The translations under genes and the position numbers were made by a program. Positions 22,770-31,384 of a stretch of 64,000 nucleotides of DNA are shown in pieces. The notes under the pieces were generated by a model, which searched no databases, was not told where the DNA came from, and saw nothing but the letters and a program-made list of their open reading frames with translations. The first letter of the stretch is position 1. The number at the start of each line of letters is the position of its first letter. This stretch comes from Eubacteriaceae bacterium (GTDB taxonomy: Bacteria > Bacillota > Clostridia > Oscillospirales > Acutalibacteraceae), in contig JAETRQ010000001.1 in the NCBI GenBank assembly GCA_021770095.1, forward strand, positions 1 through 64,000, given 5' to 3'.

Positions 22770-24312
22770 TATTACTTAACTCGCCTTTCATTTCAACGCC
22801 TTTATCAATTTCAATATCCTGTTCCTGCTGTGCCAAGTTCTGAAGCTCATTTTCAGTAGGCGCATTCTCAATCGGAAGATAGATGGTAACCAAAGTACCT
22901 TTGCCTTCCTCACTGTCAATTTCAAGCTTACCATGATGAAGATTAATAATTTCATTCGTGACGGCAAGCCCGATACCTGAACCGCGTACAGAAACATTTG
23001 CCTTATAAAATTTATCTTTAACATGCGGCAAATCTTCTTTGCTTATACCGCAGCCCTGATCGGCAATTGCTATCGAAATGAAATTGTTATTGTCCAATTT
23101 AATAAACTGTGCTTTAACGAAAATCTTACTCGGTGAACGTGAATACTTGAGTGCATTGTCAAGAATATTCATAAATACCTGTTTGAGCCTGTTCGCATCT
23201 GCATTAGCGATTGCCGGAACATCGGGAATACTGTATTTTACCTCAATACCCTCTCTCATAGCCCGTTCACGGAAAGTAAATACGGTCTCATCAAGTTCAG
23301 CAAAAACATCCGTTTTTGCAAGCCGTAAATTCATACGTCCGCTCTGAAGTCTTGAAAAATCAAGGAGTTCTTCAACAAAACCTTCAAGTCTGCCTGCTTC
23401 TTTTACAATGACCTGAAGTCCTTTTTTTGTTACCTCATCAACAGTATCATCAACACCGAATGTGAGTGTTTCACCCCAGCCTTTAATAGAGGTCAGCGGA
23501 GTTCTGAGTTCATGAGAAATGGTTGAAATAAAGTCGTTCTTCATCTTATCTGTGGTTGAAATTTCTTCAGCCATAGTATTTATCGAATCAGCAAGATTAC
23601 CGATTTCGTCATTGTACTTTTTCTCGATACGTACTGAATAATCACCCTGAGAAATTTTCTTTGTTGTCTCATTAATTTCCTGAACAGGGAAAATAATGGA
23701 GCGTATAAAGAAGAGATTTGAAAAAATAATGATTGCAAAAATAATTGCAAGAGCAACACAAATAAGAAATATAATTGTACCGATTTGATCATCTATCTGC
23801 TCAAGTGAGGACATAACTCTTACGGCTCCGACAATATCTCCGTCAGCATTTTTGATAACACGGCATACTGCCATGACCTTTTCACCTGAACTTATATCAC
23901 CGATAAAATTGCCCGTACCGTCTGAACTGATTAATGCCTGATTATAATCCGGCATATCCTGTTTATCAATAGCAAAACCGCTTGACGATAAAATCACCTG
24001 ACCGTCACTGCCGATAATCCATGTTGTTGTTTTTTCACGGTAACTGTAACTGTCAATAAAATCAGCTGCTGACTGTTCGAGTGAAATCCCCTGCTCTAAA
24101 TTTGAAGAAAAATAACTTGTTGCAGTAGCGGAAGTACCTGAGCTGAGAATACTTTCAACATTTGAATAATAACTTGACTTTATTGCAAAAGATGAAATTA
24201 TAAAAACTATGATAAAAAATAGGGCAATCACACCGATGATGTTAATAAGCCATCTCAGTGTAATACCTTTAAATTTATGGATATGTAATTTTTTTGACCA
24301 TAATTTTTCCAT
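22762..24312 (-). CDS. Membrane sensor histidine kinase (WalK/PhoR type)
   Basis: A 516-residue two-component sensor. Transmembrane helix 1 (about 24-46) and helix 2 (about 178-203) flank an extracellular domain of about 130 residues. That domain is rich in serine and aspartate and probably has a PAS/Cache fold (TWIIGSDGQVILSSSG). A HAMP domain follows (about 204-255), then HisKA with His267 in STISHELRTPLTSIKGWGETL. The HATPase domain has N, G1 and G2 boxes (NILDNALKYS, ADQGCGISKEDLPHVKDKFYK, GSGIGLAVTNEI). A tail of about 40 acidic residues ends the protein. It is co-transcribed with its regulator and a lipoprotein. The stimulus is unknown; context suggests envelope stress or growth control. 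Confidence 0.92.
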   Translation of the reverse strand: MEKLWSKKLHIHKFKGITLRWLINIIGVIALFFIIVFIISSFAIKSSYYSNVESILSSGTSATATSYFSSNLEQGISLEQSAADFIDSYSYREKTTTWIIGSDGQVILSSSGFAIDKQDMPDYNQALISSDGTGNFIGDISSGEKVMAVCRVIKNADGDIVGAVRVMSSLEQIDDQIGTIIFLICVALAIIFAIIIFSNLFFIRSIIFPVQEINETTKKISQGDYSVRIEKKYNDEIGNLADSINTMAEEISTTDKMKNDFISTISHELRTPLTSIKGWGETLTFGVDDTVDEVTKKGLQVIVKEAGRLEGFVEELLDFSRLQSGRMNLRLAKTDVFAELDETVFTFRERAMREGIEVKYSIPDVPAIANADANRLKQVFMNILDNALKYSRSPSKIFVKAQFIKLDNNNFISIAIADQGCGISKEDLPHVKDKFYKANVSVRGSGIGLAVTNEIINLHHGKLEIDSEEGKGTLVTIYLPIENAPTENELQNLAQQEQDIEIDKGVEMKGELSNNE

Positions 24313-24334
24313 TACTTATCCTGCCAAATAAAAA

Positions 24335-25048
24335 TTATTGTTTTTCTGTAATCCACTTATAACCAAGTCCCCAAATCGTAACAAGTCTGGTGGGATTTGA
24401 CGGGTTTTCTTCTATCTTAATTCTGAGACGACGGATATTAACATCCACAATTTTTTCATCTCCGAAATAATTTGCACCCCATACCGTTTTGAGTATATCT
24501 GTTCTTGAGAGAGCCGCATTCGGATTTTTAAAGAAATACTCGATTATCTGGAATTCAACCTGAGTAAGTTCAATGAGCTCACCGTTTTTAGCAAGAGTCC
24601 TGTTGCGAAGATTCAGTTCAAACTCATCAAGCACAATACTGTCACCTGTTGTGTCATTCTTTCTGAAACCGCGTGTCATCTCAACTCTTCTGTAAACAGC
24701 ATCAACACGTGCCATAAGTTCACTGGGTGAAAACGGCTTTGTAACATAATCATCAGCACCGAAAAGAAGTCCTGTAACTTTATCCATTTCCTGTGTCTTT
24801 GCACTGAGCATAATAATGCCCAAGTCTGAAGAACGCTTGCGCAGTTCTTTGCATACAGCCAAACCGTCAATTTCCGGCATCATAATATCAAGAATGGCAA
24901 CATCGAAATTATTTGCTTCCTTAGAAAATTTTTCAAGAGCAACAGCACCATTCTCTGCCTGCTCTACTTCATACCCGCTTCTTGTAAGATTAATTACAAT
25001 AAACTCGCGGATTGACTCTTCATCTTCTGCAACTAAAACTTTTTTCAT
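24335..25048 (-). CDS. OmpR/PhoB-family response regulator
   Basis: A 237-residue DNA-binding regulator paired with the kinase just downstream. The receiver domain (1-120) has the acidic pocket (AEDEES), the phosphoacceptor Asp54 in VAILDIMMPEIDG, the conserved Lys near KPFSPSEL, and a typical alpha4-beta5 face. The C-terminal winged helix (about 137-237) includes LTQVEFQIIEYFFKNPNAALSR and VDVNIRRLRIKIEENPSNPTRLVTIWGLGYKW. Spacing to the kinase is 22 bases and to the upstream lipoprotein 14. It resembles WalR/PhoP regulators in sequence style, but the WalH/WalI genes are absent, so I do not name it. Confidence 0.93.
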   Translation of the reverse strand: MKKVLVAEDEESIREFIVINLTRSGYEVEQAENGAVALEKFSKEANNFDVAILDIMMPEIDGLAVCKELRKRSSDLGIIMLSAKTQEMDKVTGLLFGADDYVTKPFSPSELMARVDAVYRRVEMTRGFRKNDTTGDSIVLDEFELNLRNRTLAKNGELIELTQVEFQIIEYFFKNPNAALSRTDILKTVWGANYFGDEKIVDVNIRRLRIKIEENPSNPTRLVTIWGLGYKWITEKQ

Positions 25049-25062
25049 AATTATTCTCCTGT

Positions 25063-26364
25063 CTAATAAGATTTAATCATATTTTTAAGGTCTTGCGTTG
25101 TAACTTTAATGGATGATTTGTCATTGATTTCTGCCAGATAGACAAATCCTGAATTGCTGTATATCTCAGTATAATTTTTATATTTTTCATCACTTGAATT
25201 GTAAGCGGATTTTATTATCGTAATAATATTAAAACATTCCTGATTACCTGACAAAACAGTCATCATTCTGTTTTCATTATCATATTTAACATTTATATCT
25301 GAAAAATCATCGTCACCGACTACCAAAGAATACCCATCCCTTTTGCAGGAAAGAGAATAACATTTATGCTTCAGTACTGTATTGCTGTACTCCATCCAAT
25401 TCTGAGCAGTTATCTGTTCAGGCAGTTTGGTGACACTTTTATCAATCGGAATTTCGACAATACCATCAGAATCAATATCCTTTGAGTTAATAATACTCTT
25501 TCTTGTTGTTTCGGATGTTTTTCCTGTGGAATAACTGTAAAACGGAGAAACAATTGAATCATAATAATCTGACCAATATATAAATTCCGTTACCATTGAA
25601 TCGCCGTTTGACCTTACAGCATCTGCATAAATGCTGACACCTTCATCACTTTCACCAATTGTTATATTTGAAAAAGAAATGATTGAACTGTCAAGTTTCG
25701 TCTGACCAAGCAGCACCTTTTTATTACGCTCAAAAGAATAGAGTTGTGCAACCGGAGATTCAGAACCGGAACCGATAGTAAATACCAGCAAATCTGTTGA
25801 ATGATCACCGTTTACATCTGCACAGATAAATTCTGCTGCAGTTATTGAGTCATCCATTTTTTCAAGTTTATAGGTATCATCGGTTTTATTCTGTCTGTAA
25901 ATTTCAAGATTAAGATTTGTTGACTTTGTAATAACACTCCAACAGACAATTATTTCTGTGACTCCATCATTATTGACGTCACAAAAATCAACAGAATTGA
26001 TGTCAGTACCGTCACCGACAATATTCTCAACTACATTCCACTTGTCATTCACTTTATTAAGAACCGCCATATTAACGGTTGCAAGAGAGTCTGACGGTTC
26101 ATAAAAAGCAATTGCTTCATCCTGCCCATCACCGTCAAGATCATAAAAAATAAAGGAAGTCCGATAGTCACCGGATGACGGAATTTTAATTAAATAACCC
26201 GATTTGCAATATTCATCAACAGCATTTTGTACGCCTGCATTATCGCCGCTTGGAGAAATAGGAGAAATTAAATCATCTATTGAACCCGCAAATCTGAAAT
26301 TTGAACATCCGCATAACAGAAGTGACAGTATGAGAAACAATAAAACAATTTTAAATTTTTTCAT
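25063..26364 (-). CDS. Lipoprotein with FG-GAP/VCBS-like calcium repeats
   Basis: A 433-residue surface lipoprotein. The signal peptide ends in the lipobox LLLCGCSN, so the mature protein begins at a lipidated cysteine near residue 20. The middle holds at least three aspartate-rich repeats of the calcium-loop type (YDLDGDGQDEAIAFY, DVNNDGVTEIIV, DVNGDHSTDLLVF), spaced about 55 residues as in FG-GAP beta-propellers. The C-terminal 120 residues are another unassigned domain. GAGGTGAC seven bases upstream selects ATG 26364 over an ATG 21 bases earlier. As first gene of an operon with a sensor kinase and regulator, it may modulate the kinase or its ligand sensing; this is inference from position. 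Confidence 0.78.
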   Translation of the reverse strand: MKKFKIVLLFLILSLLLCGCSNFRFAGSIDDLISPISPSGDNAGVQNAVDEYCKSGYLIKIPSSGDYRTSFIFYDLDGDGQDEAIAFYEPSDSLATVNMAVLNKVNDKWNVVENIVGDGTDINSVDFCDVNNDGVTEIIVCWSVITKSTNLNLEIYRQNKTDDTYKLEKMDDSITAAEFICADVNGDHSTDLLVFTIGSGSESPVAQLYSFERNKKVLLGQTKLDSSIISFSNITIGESDEGVSIYADAVRSNGDSMVTEFIYWSDYYDSIVSPFYSYSTGKTSETTRKSIINSKDIDSDGIVEIPIDKSVTKLPEQITAQNWMEYSNTVLKHKCYSLSCKRDGYSLVVGDDDFSDINVKYDNENRMMTVLSGNQECFNIITIIKSAYNSSDEKYKNYTEIYSNSGFVYLAEINDKSSIKVTTQDLKNMIKSY

Positions 26365-26466
26365 TTTGTCACCTCTTACACACATATTTATTGTATTGTA
26401 ACATAAATATAAAATAAAATAAATATAAAATTAAAATTATTTACACAAAAATTACATAAATCACAA

Positions 26467-26495
26467 AATCGGGACAGCAATACACCGTCCCGATT
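26467..26495 (-). terminator. Terminator of the hydrolase gene
   Basis: AATCGGGAC (26467-26475) and GTCCCGATT (26487-26495) pair perfectly around an 11-base loop, just past the stop at 26511. The downstream T content is moderate. Confidence 0.65.
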
Positions 26496-26510
26496 CAATA
26501 TTTTTACAAT

Positions 26511-28007
26511 TTATTTATATTGAGCCATAAAACGCTCTGCATAATACATCACAAGCTGATTGAATCTGCCTGTCATCAGACTGTCACTGCCATGTCCGCC
26601 ATAACTGATTTCAAGTGCAAAACAGTTTGGATTACCGGCATTGTGATAAGCATCTTGTGTTTCTTCAACCGTCTCGGTTCTGACAATACAATCACTTGTA
26701 CCCATAACAATCATAGCAGGCACGCTGTCAGAATCAACATAGTTCAGATAATTATCAATTCCTTCATCATCAGGACTATAACCGGGATAAACAGGTATTA
26801 TCGCTTTCAGTTCAATACCGTATTCATCAAGATTATTATCATAGGAATACGCATATTTGCTTGCAAGAGTACCTCCCATTGACACACCGGTGATGAATAC
26901 AGATGATAAATCCGCATTCATATCATTATTCAGTGAAAGATATTCAAAGAATTTGTCAATATGGAAAAGCATATTTTCAGCGGTACGCATATCCGCTTGG
27001 AATCCTGTATTCTTTTCATTCCAGTCACCGATTTGCAAATCGAATACAATATAACCTCTGCTTGCAAAATACTTATTACGGTGAGCATAATTGCCAATAT
27101 CTTTATCTCCGCCGCTGCCGTGGATATTCACAAGTACTGAACTGCTGCCGTTTTGATTTTCAGGCAGATACATATCATAACGCAATGTTAATCCGTTATC
27201 CAGACCTTCGTCGGACGAATAATAAACAACGTCCCTTTTGATTTCAAAACCCGCCGTTTCAATTCCTACAAATTCATCTGCTAAAGAGTATGGTATTTTT
27301 CTCATATTATCTTCGGAGATAATATCAATATCGTGAAATTCAGCATTCGCATACAGAATATCGTCCTTAACACCTGACTGCAAAACACACAAAGACACAA
27401 TTGCAAAAATGAACATACCGCATGCAAAATCTTTTGTAAGATTGGAATGAAAACCGCCTGTCAGAACACATATCAATGCATACACAGCAGAACACAATAC
27501 TATTAACAGCAGAGACAAGTTAACCGTATTTGAATTAATAGGTGTTTCAGCAAGAAGTGATATGAAAGCGACAATAACGATGCTGAGCAAAAACAGTATT
27601 CCCGCTGCGGATAGGATAAGTGCCGCAGTTTTATTTATTTCTATCTGCTTTTCTGCTTTTTTACAATAAGAAATAAAAAACAGTGCATTCATCACAAACA
27701 ACAAAATTATACTGATAATTCCAATGTAATTTTTATCTAAAGTATATACCGAAATCCCAGCAAGATAATTGGATGCAAAATTAATTATAAATAAAAATGC
27801 ATTGAGAATTATCTGAACAATACTGCTTTTCGTTTTAAAATGAGCAGCATAAATAAAATTACCGATAATCAGAAGAAAAGTTATTGCCGAGGCAATGTTG
27901 GATACATTCCCCTGAATGTCCGCAAATGCATATACCGCATAAAAAAGTGCAGAAAAAATATTCAAAATAATCATCATTACTGATATGTATTTTTTATTTT
28001 TTATCAT
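26511..28007 (-). CDS. Membrane protein with C-terminal alpha/beta hydrolase domain
   Basis: A 498-residue fusion of about six transmembrane helices (residues 8-215) to an alpha/beta hydrolase (about 258-498). The hydrolase has the oxyanion-hole motif VNIHGSGGD, the nucleophile elbow GVSMGG with Ser376, an acid Asp439 (MGTSDCIV) and His472 (YGGHGSD). This is a complete esterase/peptidase-like triad. The arrangement places the enzyme on one face of the membrane, probably outside, though topology is uncertain. The domain resembles acetyl-esterase/prolyl-oligopeptidase-like families; substrate unknown. Only 45 bases separate it from the upstream DUF2804 gene, so the two may be co-transcribed. 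Confidence 0.8.
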   Translation of the reverse strand: MIKNKKYISVMMIILNIFSALFYAVYAFADIQGNVSNIASAITFLLIIGNFIYAAHFKTKSSIVQIILNAFLFIINFASNYLAGISVYTLDKNYIGIISIILLFVMNALFFISYCKKAEKQIEINKTAALILSAAGILFLLSIVIVAFISLLAETPINSNTVNLSLLLIVLCSAVYALICVLTGGFHSNLTKDFACGMFIFAIVSLCVLQSGVKDDILYANAEFHDIDIISEDNMRKIPYSLADEFVGIETAGFEIKRDVVYYSSDEGLDNGLTLRYDMYLPENQNGSSSVLVNIHGSGGDKDIGNYAHRNKYFASRGYIVFDLQIGDWNEKNTGFQADMRTAENMLFHIDKFFEYLSLNNDMNADLSSVFITGVSMGGTLASKYAYSYDNNLDEYGIELKAIIPVYPGYSPDDEGIDNYLNYVDSDSVPAMIVMGTSDCIVRTETVEETQDAYHNAGNPNCFALEISYGGHGSDSLMTGRFNQLVMYYAERFMAQYK

Positions 28008-28052
28008 GACATTCCTCCTGTCTTACTAAAAATACTTTAATGTAAAACTGTT

Positions 28053-29081
28053 TTAATATTTATTATGAACTTTCTCCGCAAAGCACAGGAAATCTTTGAT
28101 ATAAATTTCCGTACCGTCATCCAGTACTGCTTTGCCTGTCATTCTGCCGAACACCTGATGCTGGTCCGTCACAATAATATTTGCTGCACTGGTGTAATCA
28201 TTTCTGTCAATAATCGGAGAAAATTCCATTTCAAATCTGCCGTCCGATGATTTAAAAGTCCAGTCATCAGTAAAATTATCACTGATATTGAAAACAACAT
28301 CATCAAACTTATGAGCAACGCCGTCGTAGAAAATTACATTTTCAGACGCAGCGCTTGTGTCACCAAAGCCATATCCGATATTGAAACCAAACCTATGACC
28401 ATCTACCATACCTGAGCCTGAGCCCCAGTACCATACATTATCATATGTCCAGACGCCTCTGCCCCAATCAAGGCCGCCGAAATCTGTATCAGGACAGAAT
28501 TCATATTCTCTGTCACCATACTTAACTTTACCGCTTGCTCGCATACAATTGATTTTTTGATTATAATAAAAAGCTTTTTTATCCTCTGCCCAAGGTGTAG
28601 CAATAACCATTGTATCTTCATCCGGATTATCAAGAACAATATTCACCTTCAGCCCTTTTCCATCATCAAATGACGGAAAATCACATCGGATATAACGCTT
28701 ATTATCCTTCACAATAAATTCGAGTGCAAGTTTTTTGTTCTTAACATACACATTGCCTTCTTTCGAAGTAGAAGGCATATTGAGTTTGCCCATAGGAAAA
28801 GGTGCCATATTGCCCTGTGTATGCTCAGTTGCAGTATTGAAATCCAAAAAGGAAACACTCTCTAGTTCAAGATAGCCAAGGTCGGAAACCGTGAAGCAAA
28901 CAGCAATATTATGCTTGTTTGAAATCACGGAGTAATAGTCCCATTCTTTTATTCTTGTTTTTCTTTTTTTGATTTTTTCTCTGTCATAAATTTGTACAAG
29001 TTGTCTGCTCCAGCCCGGTTCTCTGAGAGTACCGTCAGAATTGAGTAAAGGATTTCGCTGTGTTACTTCATGATTTCTCAC
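28053..29081 (-). CDS. DUF2804 family protein
   Basis: A cytoplasmic-looking protein of 342 residues from the DUF2804 family, which is predicted to be beta-rich and lipocalin-like. Visible family features are NPLLNSDGTLREPGWSRQ at the start, KIKEWDYYSVI, a central beta-rich part, and FGGLDWGRGVWTYDNVWYWGSGSG, the most conserved stretch. GGGG seven bases before GTG 29081 sets the start. A TTG at 29099 would add six residues. No catalytic residues are recognised and no signal peptide is present. A promoter lies at 29113-29141. Function is unknown; a lipid- or glycan-related role has only been guessed for the family. Confidence 0.82.
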   Translation of the reverse strand: MRNHEVTQRNPLLNSDGTLREPGWSRQLVQIYDREKIKKRKTRIKEWDYYSVISNKHNIAVCFTVSDLGYLELESVSFLDFNTATEHTQGNMAPFPMGKLNMPSTSKEGNVYVKNKKLALEFIVKDNKRYIRCDFPSFDDGKGLKVNIVLDNPDEDTMVIATPWAEDKKAFYYNQKINCMRASGKVKYGDREYEFCPDTDFGGLDWGRGVWTYDNVWYWGSGSGMVDGHRFGFNIGYGFGDTSAASENVIFYDGVAHKFDDVVFNISDNFTDDWTFKSSDGRFEMEFSPIIDRNDYTSAANIIVTDQHQVFGRMTGKAVLDDGTEIYIKDFLCFAEKVHNKY

Positions 29082-29112
29082 AAAAATACCCCATTTCAAA
29101 TTTTATAATATA

Positions 29113-29141
29113 ATTCTATCATACAGCCAAACGTATTGCAA
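29113..29141 (-). promoter_or_regulatory. Promoter of the DUF2804 gene
   Basis: Minus strand TTGCAA (29136-29141), 17-bp spacer, TAGAAT (29113-29118), with TG extended -10. It partly overlaps the tail of the uracil permease terminator. Confidence 0.6.
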
Positions 29142-29176
29142 TAAAAAAGATGGACAGCAGTCTATACCGTCCATCT
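29140..29176 (-). terminator. Terminator of the upp-uracil permease operon
   Basis: On the minus strand AGATGGACGG (29167-29176) pairs with CTGTCCATCT (29149-29158), followed by a run of T residues. Confidence 0.8.
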
Positions 29177-29185
29177 GAAATCATA

Positions 29186-30574
29186 TTATTCTTTTTCTAT
29201 ATTTACCTGTGCTGTTTTGGAATCCGCCTGAAAGGCTGTTTCGGGATCAAAATCTTTTTCAGGGAAAATCAGATTAAGAACAATGCCGACAATTGAAGCA
29301 CAAGCAAGTGCAGTAAGAGTGACAGCAGTTGAACCGATATTAAATGTAATACCATTGCCAAGACCAAGTGCCACTACAAGAATGACTGCTGCAATGATTG
29401 TATTACGTGCTTTTGAGAAATCAACCCTTGCCTCAACAACGTTTCTTACACCGATTGCAGAAATCATACCATAAAGCACAAACGAAATACCGCCGACAAT
29501 TGCAACAGGTATGGATTCAATAATCGCCGCAAACTTAGGACAGAAAGAAAAAACAAGTGCAAAGTATGCTGCAATTCTTACCACTCTCGCGTCATAGACT
29601 TTTGAAAGAGCAAGAACGCCTGTATTTTCACCATAAGTTGTATTTGCAGGTGCACCGAACAGAGATGCAAGCGTGGTTGCAAGTCCGTCACCGAGAAGTG
29701 TTCTGTGGAGACCGGGATCTGAAATATAATTTTTACCGACTGTGGCTGAAATAGCAGATATATCACCAATATGCTCCATCATGGTAGCAATTGCAATAGG
29801 AACAATAGCGATAATAGCAGATACGGCAATTGACTTATCATGTACACCGCCGAAAACAGTTGAAGACCATTCAATCGGATTACCGATCCAAGGAGCTTCT
29901 TTTACTGCCGTAAAGTCAATGGCAAAACTTTCAACTCCGCCGACATTACCAACCAGCACGGCAACAAGATATGTGCCGATTATACCAAGAAGGATAGGTA
30001 CAATTTTAACCATACCTTTACCGAAAATATTGAATACAATAACAAGTACAAGTGCAATAACCGCCAGCCACCAGTTATTCGAACAGTTTGTAACTGCACT
30101 TGGAGCAAGGCCGAGACCGATTGCCATAATAATCGGACCTGTTACTACAGGCGGGAAAAGTTTCATAATCTTGTTAACACCGACGATTTTAACCAGTGCT
30201 GCAACTACAAGATAAAGAAGACCCGCACATGCGACACCCAGACAGGCATATGGGAGTAATTCCTTATTGGCTGTTTTAGTACCGTCCGGATTTTCAATCC
30301 AAGGTGCAATTGCAAGATAACCTGCGATAAAAGCAAAGGATGAACCGAGAAATGCAGGAACTTTGAACTTTGTGAGGCAGTGGAACAGAAGAGTTCCCAA
30401 ACCTGCAAACAACAAAGTTGTTGAAATGCTGAGTCCTGTTAAGAGCGGAACAGTAACCGTTGCGCCGAACATAGCAAACATATGCTGAAAACCGAGGACA
30501 GTCATCCTGCCGCCGCCGAGTTTACGAGCATCATAGATTGCTTCCTGACCGACTTTAATTTTTTCTTTAGCCAT
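29186..30574 (-). CDS. uraA: Uracil/xanthine permease (NCS2 family)
   Basis: A 462-residue membrane transporter of the nucleobase:cation symporter-2 family with about 12-14 hydrophobic segments. Family motifs include the N-terminal LGFQHMFAMFGATVTVPLLTGL, the substrate-site region AIVPIAIATMMEHIGDISAISA with the conserved Glu, and TTYGENTGVLALSK. This last motif, with the preceding FGAPANTTYGEN, is typical of UraA/PyrP uracil permeases rather than xanthine carriers. It lies 34 bases after upp with no promoter between. Import of uracil is thus coupled to its conversion to UMP. No attenuator leader is seen. Confidence 0.9.
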   Translation of the reverse strand: MAKEKIKVGQEAIYDARKLGGGRMTVLGFQHMFAMFGATVTVPLLTGLSISTTLLFAGLGTLLFHCLTKFKVPAFLGSSFAFIAGYLAIAPWIENPDGTKTANKELLPYACLGVACAGLLYLVVAALVKIVGVNKIMKLFPPVVTGPIIMAIGLGLAPSAVTNCSNNWWLAVIALVLVIVFNIFGKGMVKIVPILLGIIGTYLVAVLVGNVGGVESFAIDFTAVKEAPWIGNPIEWSSTVFGGVHDKSIAVSAIIAIVPIAIATMMEHIGDISAISATVGKNYISDPGLHRTLLGDGLATTLASLFGAPANTTYGENTGVLALSKVYDARVVRIAAYFALVFSFCPKFAAIIESIPVAIVGGISFVLYGMISAIGVRNVVEARVDFSKARNTIIAAVILVVALGLGNGITFNIGSTAVTLTALACASIVGIVLNLIFPEKDFDPETAFQADSKTAQVNIEKE

Positions 30575-30608
30575 GAGTTTCTCCTTTTCAATTCAATATA
30601 TTACAAAA

Positions 30609-31241
30609 TTATTTTGTACCGAATATTCTGTCGCCTGCATCGCCAAGTCCGGGAATAATGTAGCAATCTTCATTAAGTTTTTCATCAAGTGCAGCACAGT
30701 AAATATCAACATCAGGATGTGCAGTTTTCAGTGCTTCAAGCCCTTCAGGTGCAGCAATGATACACATAAAAACAATCTTTCTTGGATTTCTTAACTTAAT
30801 CTGGCTTATTGCATCAATGGCGGAACCGCCTGTTGCAAGCATAGGGTCAACAACATATACATCTCTTTTTTCAATATCTTTTGGCAATTTGCAGTAATAT
30901 TCAACAGGTGTATGTGTTTCTTCATCTCTGTAAAGACCGATATGACCGACTCTTGCTGCAGGAACTAACTGCAAACATCCGTCAACCATACCGAGACCTG
31001 CTCTGAGAATAGGAACAAAAGCAAGTTTTCTGCCGGCAATATGGTTGCAATTTGCGATTCCGCAAGGTGTCTCGACCTGAATTTCTTCAGTAGGCAAAGA
31101 CCTTGTAGCCTCAAATGTCATAAGCATTGCTATCTCATTTACAAGCTGACGAAAATCTTTTGTACTTGTATTTACTGAGCGAAGAATACTGAGCTTGTGT
31201 TGAATAAGCGGATGGTCAAAAATTACAACTTTTCTGTCCAT
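30609..31241 (-). CDS. upp: Uracil phosphoribosyltransferase
   Basis: Converts uracil and PRPP to UMP in pyrimidine salvage. The 210-residue protein is full length. It has [11 protein letters not shown], the PRPP-binding loop [18 protein letters not shown], and the uracil-recognition segment [13 protein letters not shown] at the C-terminus. Ribosome site AAGGAG precedes the ATG. A promoter with extended -10 is at 31281-31309. It forms an operon with the uracil permease, complementing the de novo pyr operon about 14 kb away. A small frameshift-free leader of about 35 bases gives no sign of PyrR-type control. Confidence 0.97.
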   Translation of the reverse strand: MDRKVVIFDHPLIQHKLSILRSVNTSTKDFRQLVNEIAMLMTFEATRSLPTEEIQVETPCGIANCNHIAGRKLAFVPILRAGLGMVDGCLQLVPAARVGHIGLYRDEETHTPVEYYCKLPKDIEKRDVYVVDPMLATGGSAIDAISQIKLRNPRKIVFMCIIAAPEGLEALKTAHPDVDIYCAALDEKLNEDCYIIPGLGDAGDRIFGTK

Positions 31242-31280
31242 AGTTCCAAATCTCCTTAAAAATAGTCATTATCTATAAAA

Positions 31281-31309
31281 ATCATATCACAACAGACAAA
31301 TTTAGACAA
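31281..31309 (-). promoter_or_regulatory. Promoter of upp
   Basis: Minus strand TTGTCT (31304-31309), 17-bp spacer, TATGAT (31281-31286) with TG extended -10. Confidence 0.7.
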
Positions 31310-31326
31310 GAGAGGTTACACTATTG

Positions 31327-31373
31327 TAATAAAAAAGTAGGAAACTGCAACAATATGGCATTGCAGTTTCCTA
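31327..31373 (-). terminator. Terminator of the uvrB-MATE-uvrA operon
   Basis: TAGGAAACTGCAA (31338-31350) and TTGCAGTTTCCTA (31361-31373) form a 13-bp perfect stem with a ten-base loop. On the minus strand it is followed by a T-rich run. Confidence 0.9.
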
Positions 31374-31384
31374 TAAAATAAAAA

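Noticed and set aside
26365-26460. Promoter of the lipoprotein/two-component operon
   Set aside because: The segment is almost pure A/T. TTTATT-17-TACAAT can be picked out, but many equal matches exist, so I do not report one.
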